From: Chryseobacterium aureum
GTDB taxonomy: Bacteria > Bacteroidota > Bacteroidia > Flavobacteriales > Weeksellaceae
Direction of reading: 5' to 3'
Assembly (NCBI RefSeq): GCF_003971235.1
Contig: NZ_CP034661.1
Coordinates: forward strand, 930,001-994,000
Length of the DNA: 64,000 nt
The notes under the pieces were generated by a model. It saw only the letters and a program-made list of their open reading frames with translations. It ran no database searches and was not told where the DNA came from. The position numbers and the translations under genes are program-made. Below are positions 8,148 to 17,345 of the stretch, in pieces (position 1 is the stretch's first letter; the number at the start of each line of letters is the position of its first letter).

Positions 8148-9011
8148 TTACGAATTTTTCAAAGCTTCTGCTCCGGAAACAATTTCCAGGATTTCGTTGG
8201 TAATTGCAGCCTGTCTTGCTTTGTTGTAGAAGATCACAAGATCATTCTTTAAAGCCTGAGCATTGTCTGTTGCTTTGTGCATTGCCGTCATTCTCGCTCC
8301 ATGCTCAGATGCAACTGAATCTAAGATCGCTTTGAAAACCTGAGTTTTGATAGACTTTGGAATCAAATTATCAAGGATTTCGGCTCTGTTAGGTTCAAAG
8401 ATATAATCTGTTTCAACCTGGGGCTCAGTATTTTCCGGCATTGAGATAGGAAGAAGCTGTTCTGTGGTTACTTCCTGAGTAGCCGCATTAACGAATTTAT
8501 TATAGATTACATAAACTTCGTCAAATTTACCTTCTCTGAAGCTAGTCATTACCCCTTCAGTGATGTGAGCAACAGCGTCAAAGTTCAGGTTATCATAAAC
8601 AGTACTTCCGTTAGTATATACCGTACGGTTTCTTCTTACAGCATCATATACTTTTTTACCTACAGGAAGAACTTCAACCTCATATTGAGCATTGTTCTGG
8701 AACTGAAGGTTAAGCTCTTTTACGATAGAAGAGTTAAAAGCTCCCGCAAGACCTCTGTTTGAAGTAACAGCGATGAATAGTACTCTTTTAACCTCTCTTT
8801 TCTGAGCATATACAGAAATCTGATCAGGATCAGAGCTAGAATTTACATTCTGGATAAGCTCCTGTAATTTTTCAGAATAAGGTCTTAGCATTACGATTGC
8901 ATCCTGTGCTTTTTTAAGTTTCGCTGCGGAAACCATTTTCATAGCACGTGTGATCTGCATCGTAGATGAAATTGACGTAATTCTGCCTCGTATTTCTTTT
9001 AAGTTTGCCAT
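8148..9011 (-). CDS. atpG: F1 ATP synthase subunit gamma
   Basis: 287 aa, the usual length. The N-terminal coiled coil MANLKEIRGRITSISSTMQI (residues 1-20) with ITRAMKMVSAAKLKKAQ and the C-terminal ASEHGARMTAMHKATDNA helix are diagnostic. Gamma is the central rotor shaft of F1. It is the last gene of the atp operon, 76 bases after atpA. That spacer holds a 15-bp hairpin (9041-9077), an unusual gap in an otherwise tightly packed operon. Confidence 0.97.
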   Translation of the reverse strand: MANLKEIRGRITSISSTMQITRAMKMVSAAKLKKAQDAIVMLRPYSEKLQELIQNVNSSSDPDQISVYAQKREVKRVLFIAVTSNRGLAGAFNSSIVKELNLQFQNNAQYEVEVLPVGKKVYDAVRRNRTVYTNGSTVYDNLNFDAVAHITEGVMTSFREGKFDEVYVIYNKFVNAATQEVTTEQLLPISMPENTEPQVETDYIFEPNRAEILDNLIPKSIKTQVFKAILDSVASEHGARMTAMHKATDNAQALKNDLVIFYNKARQAAITNEILEIVSGAEALKNS

Positions 9012-9040
9012 TAATTTGGGTTCAAAGTTTAAGGTCTAAA

Positions 9041-9077
9041 GTTTAAGGCTTAAAACAGTCTATTTTAAACCTTAAAC
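9041..9077. repeat. 15-bp stem-loop in the atpA-atpG spacer
   Basis: GTTTAAGGCTTAAAA (9041-9055) pairs with TTTTAAACCTTAAAC (9063-9077) with one mismatch and a 7-base loop. A further AAAGTTTAAGG copy lies beside it at about 9024-9034. The stem is A/T-rich, so it could be an RNA structure or a trace of the short intergenic repeats seen elsewhere. Confidence 0.7.
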
Positions 9078-9087
9078 ATTGAATTTT

Positions 9088-10665
9088 TTAGTTGTATTTA
9101 GAAGCTAAATCATTAGCTGCCTGCTTAAGAACACCTGTAATATCGTTATCGATTTTTCCAGCCTTGATCGCAGCCATTGTATCTGGGTGCTTAGATCTTA
9201 GGAACTCGATGTATTCGTGTTGGAATTCTTTAATCTTGTTCAAAGGAACGTTTCTCATTAAGTTTTCTGTTCCTGCGTATACGATTGCTACCTGGCTTTC
9301 TACAGGAAGTGGTGCGTTTACCGGCTGCTTAAGGATCTCTACGTTTCTTTCTCCTTTAGAGATTACTGCCAATGTAGAAGCATCAAGGTCAGAACCGAAT
9401 TTAGCAAATGCCTCAAGTTCTTTATATTGAGCCTGGTCAAGTTTTAATGTACCAGATACTTTTTTCATTGATTTGATCTGAGCGTTACCTCCTACTCTCG
9501 ATACAGAGATACCAACGTTGATCGCTGGACGAACCCCTGAGTTGAATAGATCAGACTCCAAGAAGATCTGTCCGTCTGTAATAGAGATTACGTTTGTAGG
9601 GATATAGGCAGAAACGTCACCAGCCTGAGTTTCGATAATTGGAAGGGCTGTTAATGAACCACCACCTTTTACGATTGGCTTAAGAGACTCCGGCAAATCG
9701 TTCATCTGCTTAGCAATGTTATCATCAGCGATTACTTTTGCCGCTCTTTCCAATAGTCTTGAGTGAAGATAGAAAACGTCTCCAGGGTAAGCTTCACGGC
9801 CCGGTGGTCTTCTCAATAGTAGAGAAAGCTCACGGTAAGCTACAGCTTGTTTGGATAAATCATCATAAACGATAAGCGCCGGTCTACCAGTGTCTCTGAA
9901 GAACTCACCGATAGAAGCTCCTGCCATTGCAGAATACACCTGCATTGGAACCGGATCTGATGCGTTAGCCGCAACGATAACTGTGTACGCTAAAGCTCCT
10001 TTATCAGAAAGGGTTTTAACGATTTGTGCTACAGTAGAAGCTTTCTGACCGATAGCAACATATATACAATATACTGGCTGACCAGCATCATAGAATTCTT
10101 TTTGGTTGATGATCGTATCAATAGCAACAGTAGTTTTACCTGTCTGTCTGTCACCAATGATAAGCTCTCTCTGACCTCTTCCTACAGGAATCATCGCATC
10201 AATTGCCACGATACCAGATTGTAAAGGCTCAGTTACCGGCTGTCTGAAGATAACTCCAGGAGCCTTTCTTTCCAATGGCATTTCGTATAAATCCCCAGTA
10301 ATAGGACCTTTACCATCGATTGGGTTACCAAGAGTATCTACTACTCTTCCTAACATACCTTCTCCTACTTTGATAGAAGAGATTCTGTTTGTTCTTCTTA
10401 CTGTATCACCTTCTTTTACTAATTTACTTTCACCTAATAAAGCAACACCTACGTTGTCTTCTTCAAGGTTAAGTACAATACCTTCTACATCACTAGAAAA
10501 TTTCACCAACTCTCCGTATTGTACGTTTTCTAACCCGTATACACGAGCAATACCATCACCGATGGTTAAAACTGTACCTACTTCCTCAACGTTGGATTGA
10601 GTATCGAAGTTGGCCAATTGCTGTTTTAAGATCGCAGATACTTCTGCCGGATTTATTTCTGCCAT
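9088..10665 (-). CDS. atpA: F1 ATP synthase subunit alpha
   Basis: 525 aa. Walker A GDRQTGKT (about residues 172-179), the arginine-finger block SVSRVGG (about 388-394), [22 protein letters not shown] and the N-terminal [18 protein letters not shown] are all intact. Alpha forms the non-catalytic part of the F1 hexamer; the catalytic partner AtpD is not in this window, in line with Bacteroidota genomes where atpD-atpC sit elsewhere. It follows atpH by 16 bases. Confidence 0.98.
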   Translation of the reverse strand: MAEINPAEVSAILKQQLANFDTQSNVEEVGTVLTIGDGIARVYGLENVQYGELVKFSSDVEGIVLNLEEDNVGVALLGESKLVKEGDTVRRTNRISSIKVGEGMLGRVVDTLGNPIDGKGPITGDLYEMPLERKAPGVIFRQPVTEPLQSGIVAIDAMIPVGRGQRELIIGDRQTGKTTVAIDTIINQKEFYDAGQPVYCIYVAIGQKASTVAQIVKTLSDKGALAYTVIVAANASDPVPMQVYSAMAGASIGEFFRDTGRPALIVYDDLSKQAVAYRELSLLLRRPPGREAYPGDVFYLHSRLLERAAKVIADDNIAKQMNDLPESLKPIVKGGGSLTALPIIETQAGDVSAYIPTNVISITDGQIFLESDLFNSGVRPAINVGISVSRVGGNAQIKSMKKVSGTLKLDQAQYKELEAFAKFGSDLDASTLAVISKGERNVEILKQPVNAPLPVESQVAIVYAGTENLMRNVPLNKIKEFQHEYIEFLRSKHPDTMAAIKAGKIDNDITGVLKQAANDLASKYN

Positions 10666-10681
10666 TGTATGGTTGTTTTTC

Positions 10682-11221
10682 TTAATTTAATTGAAAATCT
10701 TTTTTAACTTGGTTCAGTTTGGTCTTCACAGACGCGTCTACCTGCTGGTCACCTACTCTTAGAACATATCCTCCAAGAATTTCAGGCTTAACAATTACTT
10801 TCAGGTCAAAGTTTGAATCAGCATTTACAAGATGGGTAGATCTTAAAATCTGGTCAAGGTTTTCTTTTGAAAGCGGAGTTGCCGTAGTAAGCGTTACTCT
10901 CTGTATACCACTAAGGTCTTCAACTTTGTTGATGAATTCCTGAGCGATATTTTTCAATTGGTTCTCACGACCGTGCTTAATGACCAATCTGATCAGGTTC
11001 TGAGAAGAAACAGATAAACCTTTGAAAATTTCGCTTGCTACTTCTATTTTCTTTTTAGAATCGATATAAGGAGTCATGAAAAATTTATTTAAGTCCGCAG
11101 ACTCTTTCATGATCTTTACTACATCTTTCATTTCAGAAAATACAGTAGCCGTCTGACCTGACTCATTCGTGAAATCAAGTAAACCTTGTGCGTATCTTTT
11201 AGCTACTTTAGATGTAAGCAT
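10682..11221 (-). CDS. atpH: F1 ATP synthase subunit delta
   Basis: 179 aa. The N-terminus [17 protein letters not shown] and the C-terminal block [22 protein letters not shown] are standard for delta/OSCP, which joins the peripheral stalk to the top of F1. It starts 2 bases after the atpF stop, so translation is probably coupled. Confidence 0.95.
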   Translation of the reverse strand: MLTSKVAKRYAQGLLDFTNESGQTATVFSEMKDVVKIMKESADLNKFFMTPYIDSKKKIEVASEIFKGLSVSSQNLIRLVIKHGRENQLKNIAQEFINKVEDLSGIQRVTLTTATPLSKENLDQILRSTHLVNADSNFDLKVIVKPEILGGYVLRVGDQQVDASVKTKLNQVKKDFQLN

Positions 11222-11223
11222 TC

Positions 11224-11721
11224 TTAGTTAAGGTTTGATTTGTTTAAATAATTTTGAACTAATTCGTTTTGAGCTTCGCTGTTGTCTAGCTTCTGTTTCA
11301 AGATAGATTCAGCAATGTTTACAGATAAAGTACCGATTTGAGTTTTGATGTCTGCCATAGCAGCATTTTTCTCAGCGTTGATAGTCTGTTTTGCAGCTTC
11401 GATCATTTTGTCTCCTTCAGCTTTAGCAACATCTTTAGCTTCCCCTACGATTCTGTCTTTAATTTCTCTGGCTTCTTTAAGGATCGCATCTCTTTCGATT
11501 TTAGCTTCACGAATGATTCTTTCGTTATCCTCTTTTAAAGTTTCCATTTCTTTTCTCGCTAATTTAGCTTGATTAAGAGCGTCAACAATAGATGTTTCTC
11601 TGTCATTGATAGACGTTAAAATAGGTTTCCAAGCGAATTTACCTAACAAAAATAATAATGCTAGAAAAATTACAGACTGGATAATAAATAATCCTGACGA
11701 AAACTGATGAATTAATTCCAT
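11224..11721 (-). CDS. atpF: F0 ATP synthase subunit b
   Basis: 165 aa. One N-terminal transmembrane helix (about residues 9-29, SGLFIIQSVIFLALLFLLGKF) is followed by a long charged coiled coil (AREIKDRIVGEAKDVAKAEGDKMIEAA), the usual peripheral-stalk layout. It starts 82 bases after atpE and is followed closely by atpH. Confidence 0.95.
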   Translation of the reverse strand: MELIHQFSSGLFIIQSVIFLALLFLLGKFAWKPILTSINDRETSIVDALNQAKLARKEMETLKEDNERIIREAKIERDAILKEAREIKDRIVGEAKDVAKAEGDKMIEAAKQTINAEKNAAMADIKTQIGTLSVNIAESILKQKLDNSEAQNELVQNYLNKSNLN

Positions 11722-11803
11722 TATATAAATGTATAAATAATTATTACTTTTTTAAAGAACCATTACCTGTAACCAACCGTTACAGATAATGGTTTGATTT
11801 TAA

Positions 11804-11998
11804 TTAGTTTACTGCGAATAGAGCAGCAAACGCAACACCTTCTACAAGTGCAGCTGCGATAAGCATAGCTGTTTGGATTTTTCCAGATTGCTCAGGCTGT
11901 CTAGCGATAGCTTCAAGAGCAGCAGCTCCGATTTTACCAAGACCGATACCTACACCTAGTACTACGATACCAGCACCTACAATTTTAGGGATTTCCAT
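11804..11998 (-). CDS. atpE: F0 ATP synthase subunit c
   Basis: 64 aa, at the short end for subunit c. Two hydrophobic helices flank the polar loop ARQPE (about residues 32-36), with glycine-rich GAGIVVLGVGIGLGKIGAA in helix 1. The ion-binding carboxylate is Glu in helix 2 (ALVEGVAFAAL). The loop and glutamate are intact. Whether it carries protons or sodium was not resolved from this sequence; helix 1 lacks an obvious Gln at the sodium-ligand position, so protons are more likely. Confidence 0.95.
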   Translation of the reverse strand: MEIPKIVGAGIVVLGVGIGLGKIGAAALEAIARQPEQSGKIQTAMLIAAALVEGVAFAALFAVN

Positions 11999-12046
11999 AA
12001 TATATAATTTTAAAAAATTTGTTTTTACTTTAATTTATAATTTCAA

Positions 12047-13144
12047 TTAGTGAGCAGCATGATGTTCGTGCTCATGTTCTTCTACTGCCATTCCGATAAA
12101 CAGAGCTGATAACATTGTGAAGATATAAGCCTGTAGGAATGCTACCAATACCTCAAGCAAATAAATTACTAATGTAAGGAACGGGAATGCAACACCTGCG
12201 ATGAAATTCTTGAATACATAGATCAATCCAATCAAACTCATTACTACGATGTGACCTGCAGTCATGTTGGCAAAAAGTCGGATCATCAATGCGAATGGCT
12301 TAGTGATTGTTCCTAATAATTCGATAGGAAGCATAATCAGCTTCATTGGAACCGGTACTCCTGGCATCCAGAAGATGTGTTTCCAGTAATCTTTGTTAGC
12401 TGAGAATGTTGTAATCAAATAAGTAAGGATTGCAAGGAAGAATGTCATGGTAATATTTCCTGTTACATTAATTCCGAAAGGCATTAATCCTAAAACGTTA
12501 AGGAAAAGAATAAAGAAGAATACAGTTAATAAATAACCCATAAATCTTTTATACTTGTGTCCAATGTTTGGAATTGCAACTTCATCTCTTACGAAAATGA
12601 TTAGCGGCTCTAAAAATCTTGCAGCTCCAGTAGGAACCACTGATTTTTTATAAGACTTAGCCATACCACCGAATAACACTAGCATAAAGATGGATACTAA
12701 TAAAATAATCAGTACACTCTTTGTAATTGAAAGATCTAATGGCTTTTCGTTAGTTGGGTGACCGTGGTCATCAAGCGTTAAAGTTCCAGCTGCATCAGTC
12801 TTATAGATTTTTTCATGGTGCAATACATAAAAATTTCCATCAACTTCAGTAGGTTCTCCGTGCATAAACCCTTCTTTGTTGCTCATGAAAGAGTGAAAAC
12901 CGTTATCATATACAATAACAGGAAGAGGAAAACCAATGTGGTGACCTTCTTTATCAACCATCAATGTGAAATCATGTGCATCCAACAAGTGATGATCGAT
13001 GAACTCTTTGTTTTCTTTGCTTACTTTGTCTTTCTCTGAAAGCTCTTGAGCAGGAGCCGCGCCAGCAGTAGCCTCACCGTGCTGTGCAGACACTAAGTTT
13101 AATACAAAAATACTGTAGAATAAAACTGCGAATTTCTTAAACAT
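12047..13144 (-). CDS. atpB: F0 ATP synthase subunit a, with long N-terminal periplasmic region
   Basis: 365 aa from the ATG at 13144, which starts a signal-like sequence (MFKKFAVLFYSIFVLNLVSA). A TTG 24 bases upstream is open in frame but is a poor start. Residues about 20-130 are hydrophilic and histidine-containing, longer than in proteobacterial subunit a and in keeping with Bacteroidota forms. The membrane half has the conserved ALMIRLFANMTAGHIVV block with the essential Arg, and LEVLVAFLQAYIFTMLSALFIGMA. The C-terminus is histidine-rich (EEHEHEHHAAH). First structural gene of the operon, 48 bases before atpE. Confidence 0.95.
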   Translation of the reverse strand: MFKKFAVLFYSIFVLNLVSAQHGEATAGAAPAQELSEKDKVSKENKEFIDHHLLDAHDFTLMVDKEGHHIGFPLPVIVYDNGFHSFMSNKEGFMHGEPTEVDGNFYVLHHEKIYKTDAAGTLTLDDHGHPTNEKPLDLSITKSVLIILLVSIFMLVLFGGMAKSYKKSVVPTGAARFLEPLIIFVRDEVAIPNIGHKYKRFMGYLLTVFFFILFLNVLGLMPFGINVTGNITMTFFLAILTYLITTFSANKDYWKHIFWMPGVPVPMKLIMLPIELLGTITKPFALMIRLFANMTAGHIVVMSLIGLIYVFKNFIAGVAFPFLTLVIYLLEVLVAFLQAYIFTMLSALFIGMAVEEHEHEHHAAH

Positions 13145-13165
13145 TGATAGGTTTTTTTCGTTGTG

Positions 13166-13194
13166 CAAAAATATGATATTTTTTCTAGTTTCAA
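13166..13194 (-). promoter_or_regulatory. promoter of the atp operon
   Basis: Minus-strand TTG (13192-13194), 18-base spacer, TATTTTTG (13166-13173), 21 bases before the atpB ATG. It lies just downstream of the small membrane-protein gene, so atpB-G can be transcribed independently of it. Confidence 0.65.
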
Positions 13195-13203
13195 TAAATT
13201 ATT

Positions 13204-13575
13204 TTACTGTTTTTTATCATGATTAATCAGCTTGATTGCATAGTATGTAAGCAGGGCTGTCAGGACAAAATAAGGAATGATAAAATGAAATTTATAGCCT
13301 GGAATCACTTCAAAGTTCAGTTTTTTTCTGATCAGGTACATCAAACCGAATTTCAAAAGGATCAAACCAATAACAGACAATCCTAAAAATTCCGGCGCCA
13401 CTCTATTAATTAAGATAATGAGAGTGATCATCATCATAAACATGACACTCAAAAAAAGATAAAATTTAATAATGACAATTTCATTCAGGTGAAAAACAAA
13501 TTTCCAAAGGGAAAAATGCACCAGAAACGTCAGGAAGAATAAAATGACAACAAGAATATTGGGATTGATTTTCAT
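13204..13575 (-). CDS. small four-helix membrane protein upstream of atpB
   Basis: 123 aa from the ATG at 13575; the frame is open 69 bases further upstream but that part has no signal-like character. Four hydrophobic helices are visible (about residues 6-26, 33-57, 66-84 and 98-117) with a basic C-terminus INHDKKQ. Position directly before atpB is where AtpI-like assembly proteins sit in other bacteria, and a small membrane protein of this type is common at this place in Flavobacteriia. No AtpI motif is clear, so the link to ATP synthase assembly rests on context. Confidence 0.7.
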   Translation of the reverse strand: MKINPNILVVILFFLTFLVHFSLWKFVFHLNEIVIIKFYLFLSVMFMMMITLIILINRVAPEFLGLSVIGLILLKFGLMYLIRKKLNFEVIPGYKFHFIIPYFVLTALLTYYAIKLINHDKKQ

Positions 13576-13701
13576 TCTAAATTTTAATTGATCGCAAAAA
13601 TAGACTTTTTCTATTGTATTATGATAAGATTTGATATATATCATTTTTTCTTATCTATATAATATTACGTCGTGAACACTTTAGATATGCTAAAAATTCC
13701 T

Positions 13702-13709
13702 TACTTTTG
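13702..13709 (+). promoter_or_regulatory. -7 promoter element of ffh
   Basis: TACTTTTG, 23 bases before the ffh ATG, matching TAnnTTTG. Confidence 0.55.
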
Positions 13710-13732
13710 CAAACCTATAATTTACAATCAAT

Positions 13733-15094
13733 ATGTTTAATAGTTTACAGGATAAATTAGATAAGGCATTACATAATATTTCCGGTAGAGGAAAAATTAC
13801 TGAAATCAACGTAGCGGAGACCGTAAAGGAGATCCGCAGAGCATTGGTGGATGCCGACGTTAACTATAAAGTTGCGAAAGATCTTACTAAAAGAGTTCAG
13901 GATAAAGCATTAGGAGAAAATGTTCTTACTTCCCTTACTCCGGGACAGTTGATGACCAAAATTGTTCATGACGAACTGGTAGACCTAATGGGAGGTTCTC
14001 AGGAAGGCATCAATCTTTCCGGAAAGCCTTCTGTGATTCTTATTGCAGGTCTTCAGGGTTCCGGTAAAACTACTTTCTCCGGAAAACTTGCTCATTATTT
14101 ACAAACAAAAAGAAATAAAAAACCTTTATTGGTAGCCTGTGACGTTTACCGTCCTGCAGCAATTGACCAGCTGAAGGTATTGGGAGGACAGATTAATGTT
14201 CCTGTTTATACTGAAGAGGGAGCTACCAACCCTTCTACGATTGCTGAAAATGCCATCAATTTTGCAAAATCAAACGGTCATGATGTTGTGATCGTGGATA
14301 CAGCAGGTCGTTTGGCGATTGATGAGCAGATGATGAACGAGATTAAGTCCGTGCATTATTTCATTAAACCAAATGAAACCCTATTTGTTGTTGACTCAAT
14401 GACCGGTCAGGATGCTGTGAATACGGCAAAAGCATTCAATGATGCTTTGAACTTTGACGGGGTTGTTTTAACGAAATTAGATGGTGATACTAGAGGGGGT
14501 GCTGCATTAACGATCCGTTCCGTGGTTGAAAAGCCAATTAAATTTATCTCCACAGGAGAAAAAATGGAAGCTTTAGATCTTTTCTACCCGGAAAGAATGG
14601 CAGACAGAATCCTGGGAATGGGGGACGTTGTTTCCTTAGTAGAAAGAGCTCAGGAGCAGTTTGACGAAGAAGAAGCAAAGAAACTTCACAAAAAAATTGC
14701 CAAAAACGAGTTCGGGTTTGATGATTTCCTTAAGCAGATCAACCAGATCAAGAAGATGGGTAATATGAAAGACCTTATGGGAATGATTCCCGGTGTTGGA
14801 AAAGCAATTAAAGATGTAGAAATCAGTGATGATGCATTCAAGCACATTGAAGCGATCATCTATTCCATGACTCCTGAAGAAAGAAGAAGACCTTCTATTA
14901 TCAATACGCAGAGAAAGGGAAGAATTGCAAAAGGAGCCGGAAGAAAAATTGAAGATGTGAATCAACTGATGAAACAATTCGATCAGATGGGCAAAATGAT
15001 GAAGATGATGCAGGGGCCTCAGGGCAAGCAAATGATGCAGATGATGAGCAAAATGCCGAATATGCCTGGAATGGGCGGAATGTTTGGAAAATAA
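13733..15094 (+). CDS. ffh: signal recognition particle protein (SRP54)
   Basis: 453 aa. N domain (residues 1-85) with VAETVKEIRRALVDADVNYKVAK; G domain with GLQGSGKTTFSGKLA (about 106-120), DTAGRL (about 189) and TKLDGDTRGGAAL; a methionine-rich M domain at the C-terminus (QMGKMMKMMQGPQGKQMMQMM and onward), which binds signal peptides and SRP RNA. It targets nascent membrane and secreted proteins to FtsY. Single gene on the plus strand with its own promoter and a strong terminator shared with the convergent barrel gene. Confidence 0.98.
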   Translation: MFNSLQDKLDKALHNISGRGKITEINVAETVKEIRRALVDADVNYKVAKDLTKRVQDKALGENVLTSLTPGQLMTKIVHDELVDLMGGSQEGINLSGKPSVILIAGLQGSGKTTFSGKLAHYLQTKRNKKPLLVACDVYRPAAIDQLKVLGGQINVPVYTEEGATNPSTIAENAINFAKSNGHDVVIVDTAGRLAIDEQMMNEIKSVHYFIKPNETLFVVDSMTGQDAVNTAKAFNDALNFDGVVLTKLDGDTRGGAALTIRSVVEKPIKFISTGEKMEALDLFYPERMADRILGMGDVVSLVERAQEQFDEEEAKKLHKKIAKNEFGFDDFLKQINQIKKMGNMKDLMGMIPGVGKAIKDVEISDDAFKHIEAIIYSMTPEERRRPSIINTQRKGRIAKGAGRKIEDVNQLMKQFDQMGKMMKMMQGPQGKQMMQMMSKMPNMPGMGGMFGK

Positions 15095-15113
15095 GAAAAA
15101 CAAAATCATTCAT

Positions 15114-15147
15114 AAAAAAACTCTCAGAAATTCTGAGAGTTTTTTTA
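15114..15147. terminator. bidirectional terminator between ffh and the first barrel gene
   Basis: ACTCTCAGAA/TTCTGAGAGT is a perfect palindrome flanked by seven A on the left and seven T on the right, so it works for both convergent genes. Confidence 0.9.
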
Positions 15148-15165
15148 TTTTTATATAAATAGCTG

Positions 15166-15828
15166 TTATTTAAATTTATACCCTATTCCTAATTGGAAGA
15201 AATTCATTTTCAGTTTCTCTCCGTCTACCGGATTTTTAAGCATATTGGTAAGGCCAAAACTATAACGTGCATCTACAAATAATCCTTTATGAATAGTGTA
15301 ATCAGCCCCTAAAAATAAACCAAAATCTGTAGATTTTAAAGTATCATTCAGGTAATTTTCTACATAACGTTCCCCTTCTCTGATTCCTGAAGGATCTACC
15401 ATACCTGCATTCGGGCCGCTCATTTCAAATTTCACCTTGTTATTGGTCTTAAAACTTACATACGGACCTGCATACACTCCTAATTCCGGCGTTGCATAAA
15501 ACCTTGCAGAGACAGGAATTACAATTCTGTTAAGGTTCATTTTTTCAGTAACGGTGATACCAGGCAATGAAACCTCTGCTTTTCCTCCAAGGTTCGCATA
15601 TTCCACTTCTCCCTGAACAGCAAATTTATTATTGAATTTGTGTTCAATCAATCCCCCAACATAAAACCCGGATTTAGATTTCATACCTCCTTCAATTCCG
15701 CCATAAGCGAAATCACCTTCACTGGTTTTCAGATTTGATAAAGCATAACCGGCTTTCACACCGAATGTAGTTTGTGCATTTAGGCCTGCAAATAAAGCGA
15801 TTGCAGATGCTAGTACGATTTTTTTCAT
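15166..15828 (-). CDS. outer-membrane beta-barrel protein (barrel cluster, gene 1)
   Basis: 220 aa. Signal peptide of the form MKKIVLASAIALFAGLNAQ, then alternating amphipathic strands (FGVKAGYALSNLKT, GFYVGGLIEHKFNNKFAVQGEVEYANLGG) and an aromatic-rich end GIGYKFK. This fits the eight-strand 'outer membrane protein beta-barrel' family common in Bacteroidota; ligand unknown. It is most like barrel gene 5 (18416-19081): both share KAGY near the start, a GEVEYANLGG/GELLYSPLGG strand and a 'DARY.LG/FG.(S/T)N' strand. No clear promoter is seen directly upstream, so it may be read through from genes 2 and 3. Confidence 0.85.
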   Translation of the reverse strand: MKKIVLASAIALFAGLNAQTTFGVKAGYALSNLKTSEGDFAYGGIEGGMKSKSGFYVGGLIEHKFNNKFAVQGEVEYANLGGKAEVSLPGITVTEKMNLNRIVIPVSARFYATPELGVYAGPYVSFKTNNKVKFEMSGPNAGMVDPSGIREGERYVENYLNDTLKSTDFGLFLGADYTIHKGLFVDARYSFGLTNMLKNPVDGEKLKMNFFQLGIGYKFK

Positions 15829-15854
15829 GGATATAGTAATTAGTTTTTAAACTT

Positions 15855-15883
15855 AAAAAGCCTAAGGCAGCTTTCTGCCGGCT
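15855..15883 (-). terminator. weak hairpin terminator after barrel gene 2
   Basis: AGCC..GGCAG pairs with CTGCC..GGCT (15859-15883), followed on the minus strand by a short T run. It lies between barrel genes 2 and 1. Confidence 0.5.
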
Positions 15884-15902
15884 AATGTATATATTTTGTT
15901 TA

Positions 15903-16565
15903 TTATTTTGCAAATATATATTTTACTCCAAAAGTAACAGCAGCCAGATTAAGATCAAATTTGTAGCTATTATTTCTTTTAGCGCCTTCAATATCTCTTT
16001 TGTAGCTATTGTACCCAAATTCCCCTATTGTTGCTTCAATGGACCAGTTTTTACTGACGAAATAATCTAATCCCGGCTTGATATTCACACCAATATGGGT
16101 ATAGTTATTTTTTTGTGTAAACGGAGCGGAAAGTATAGGATCTCCGCCGTCACCTTCACTGTTAAAATCCATTTTTTCCTTTCCAAATTCCAACGGAATC
16201 TGTAATTGTCCGAATATGTATAATTTATCGGATAAAGTCCAATATTTTCTCACGAATGGAGCAACAACAAAAGCATTATCTGTATTTTTAATTCCGATTG
16301 TATTATTAAATCCGAACCCCCTTACGTTATATTTTGTAACGGCACTTTTATAGCCTATACCAAGTCCTGCTGCTAAGTTGTTATTAACGAAATAACCAGC
16401 TGTAGGAAGAATTCTGATCACATCGTCCTTTCTTTTGGTTTCAAATTCGTTTTTCTCATTGTGATAATATCCTATCTGGCCTGAAAGGTAAGAAGTTCCT
16501 TTTGCAATCTGTGCGTGTGACCATCCAAAGAGTGCAACAGCGCCCATCAATACTATTTTTTTCAT
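15903..16565 (-). CDS. outer-membrane beta-barrel protein (barrel cluster, gene 2)
   Basis: 220 aa with signal peptide MKKIVLMGAVALFGWSHAQ. Close paralogue of the next gene upstream (16641-17309): they share IAKGT.YLSG at the mature N-terminus, VVAPFVRKYWTLSDKLY in the middle, NWSIEATIGEFGYN and the last strand VTFGVKY.FAK. The variable parts are the extracellular loops, as expected after tandem duplication with loop divergence. No clear promoter in the 75-base gap, so it may be co-transcribed with gene 3. Confidence 0.85.
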   Translation of the reverse strand: MKKIVLMGAVALFGWSHAQIAKGTSYLSGQIGYYHNEKNEFETKRKDDVIRILPTAGYFVNNNLAAGLGIGYKSAVTKYNVRGFGFNNTIGIKNTDNAFVVAPFVRKYWTLSDKLYIFGQLQIPLEFGKEKMDFNSEGDGGDPILSAPFTQKNNYTHIGVNIKPGLDYFVSKNWSIEATIGEFGYNSYKRDIEGAKRNNSYKFDLNLAAVTFGVKYIFAK

Positions 16566-16592
16566 GATTATTATATTAGTTTTTAAATAGAG

Positions 16593-16620
16593 AAAAAGCC
16601 CTAAGATTTCTCAGGGCTTT
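16593..16620 (-). terminator. hairpin terminator after barrel gene 3
   Basis: AAAGCCCT/AGGGCTTT (16595-16620) in the gap between barrel genes 3 and 2, with a short T-run on the minus strand. Readthrough is plausible. Confidence 0.65.
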
Positions 16621-16640
16621 CTTGCTATATGCTTTGTTTA

Positions 16641-17309
16641 TTATTTTGCAAATACATATTTAACTCCGAAAGTTACAGAAGATAAATTCAATCCGAAGTT
16701 GTAGTTGTTGGTAGCATCACCATCTTTTGGCTTGTAGTTGTTATAACCGAACTCACCGATAGTAGCTTCGATAGACCAGTTTTTGTTTAGGAAATAATCT
16801 AAACCTGGCTTCACAGTAACACCAATTTTAGTGTATTTAGCTTCAGAAGAAGTAGAGCTAGATGCTACAGAAGTTCCTGAACCTGTTGTAGTTGTAGCTA
16901 CAGAATTGCTTTCATTTTCAGTTTTACCAAACTGCATTGGAACTGCTAATTGTCCGAAGAAATATAACTTGTCAGATAAAGTCCAGTATTTTCTTACGAA
17001 TGGAGCAACAACAAAAGCTGGAGTTTTAACTATGCTTTCGTTTACGATTGTAGTGTTTCCTAAAGTTGTAGTAGTAGATACAGTGTTCTTTTCAGTTTGG
17101 TATCCTACTCCTAATCCGATTGCTAAGTTCGTGTTTACGAAATAACCAACTGTAGGTAATACGTTGAAGTTTTCTTTTTTATCGTTACCGTTGTTAGACT
17201 CTACTTGAGAGTAACCAACAGATCCTGATAAATATGTAGTTCCTTTAGCAATCTGAGCGTTTGACAAACCAAAAAGTGCAACAGCACCCGCTAATAATAT
17301 TTTTTTCAT
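16641..17309 (-). CDS. outer-membrane beta-barrel protein (barrel cluster, gene 3)
   Basis: 222 aa with signal peptide MKKILLAGAVALFGLSNAQ. Paralogue of gene 2 (15903-16565). Its loops are rich in Ser/Thr/Val and differ from gene 2: one around residues 75-92 (VSTTTTLGNTTIVN) and one around 133-152 (VATTTTGSGTSVASS), which look like fast-evolving surface loops. Preceded by a TAAATTTG -7 element at 17338-17345. Confidence 0.85.
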   Translation of the reverse strand: MKKILLAGAVALFGLSNAQIAKGTTYLSGSVGYSQVESNNGNDKKENFNVLPTVGYFVNTNLAIGLGVGYQTEKNTVSTTTTLGNTTIVNESIVKTPAFVVAPFVRKYWTLSDKLYFFGQLAVPMQFGKTENESNSVATTTTGSGTSVASSSTSSEAKYTKIGVTVKPGLDYFLNKNWSIEATIGEFGYNNYKPKDGDATNNYNFGLNLSSVTFGVKYVFAK

Positions 17310-17337
17310 TGTAAAAAATTTTAATACTTTCTGAGGG

Positions 17338-17345
17338 CAAATTTA
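17338..17345 (-). promoter_or_regulatory. -7 promoter element of barrel gene 3
   Basis: TAAATTTG on the minus strand, 29 bases before the ATG. The 461-base stretch 17310-17770 that contains it otherwise holds only AT-rich sequence and the terminator of barrel gene 4; I see no convincing gene there. Confidence 0.5.

Noticed and set aside
14636-15113. Histidine- and serine-rich minus-strand ORFs inside ffh
   Set aside because: Antisense shadow of the Met-rich M domain.
15719-15913. Minus-strand ORF overlapping the start of barrel gene 1
   Set aside because: Out-of-frame with the signal-peptide gene and without recognisable features.
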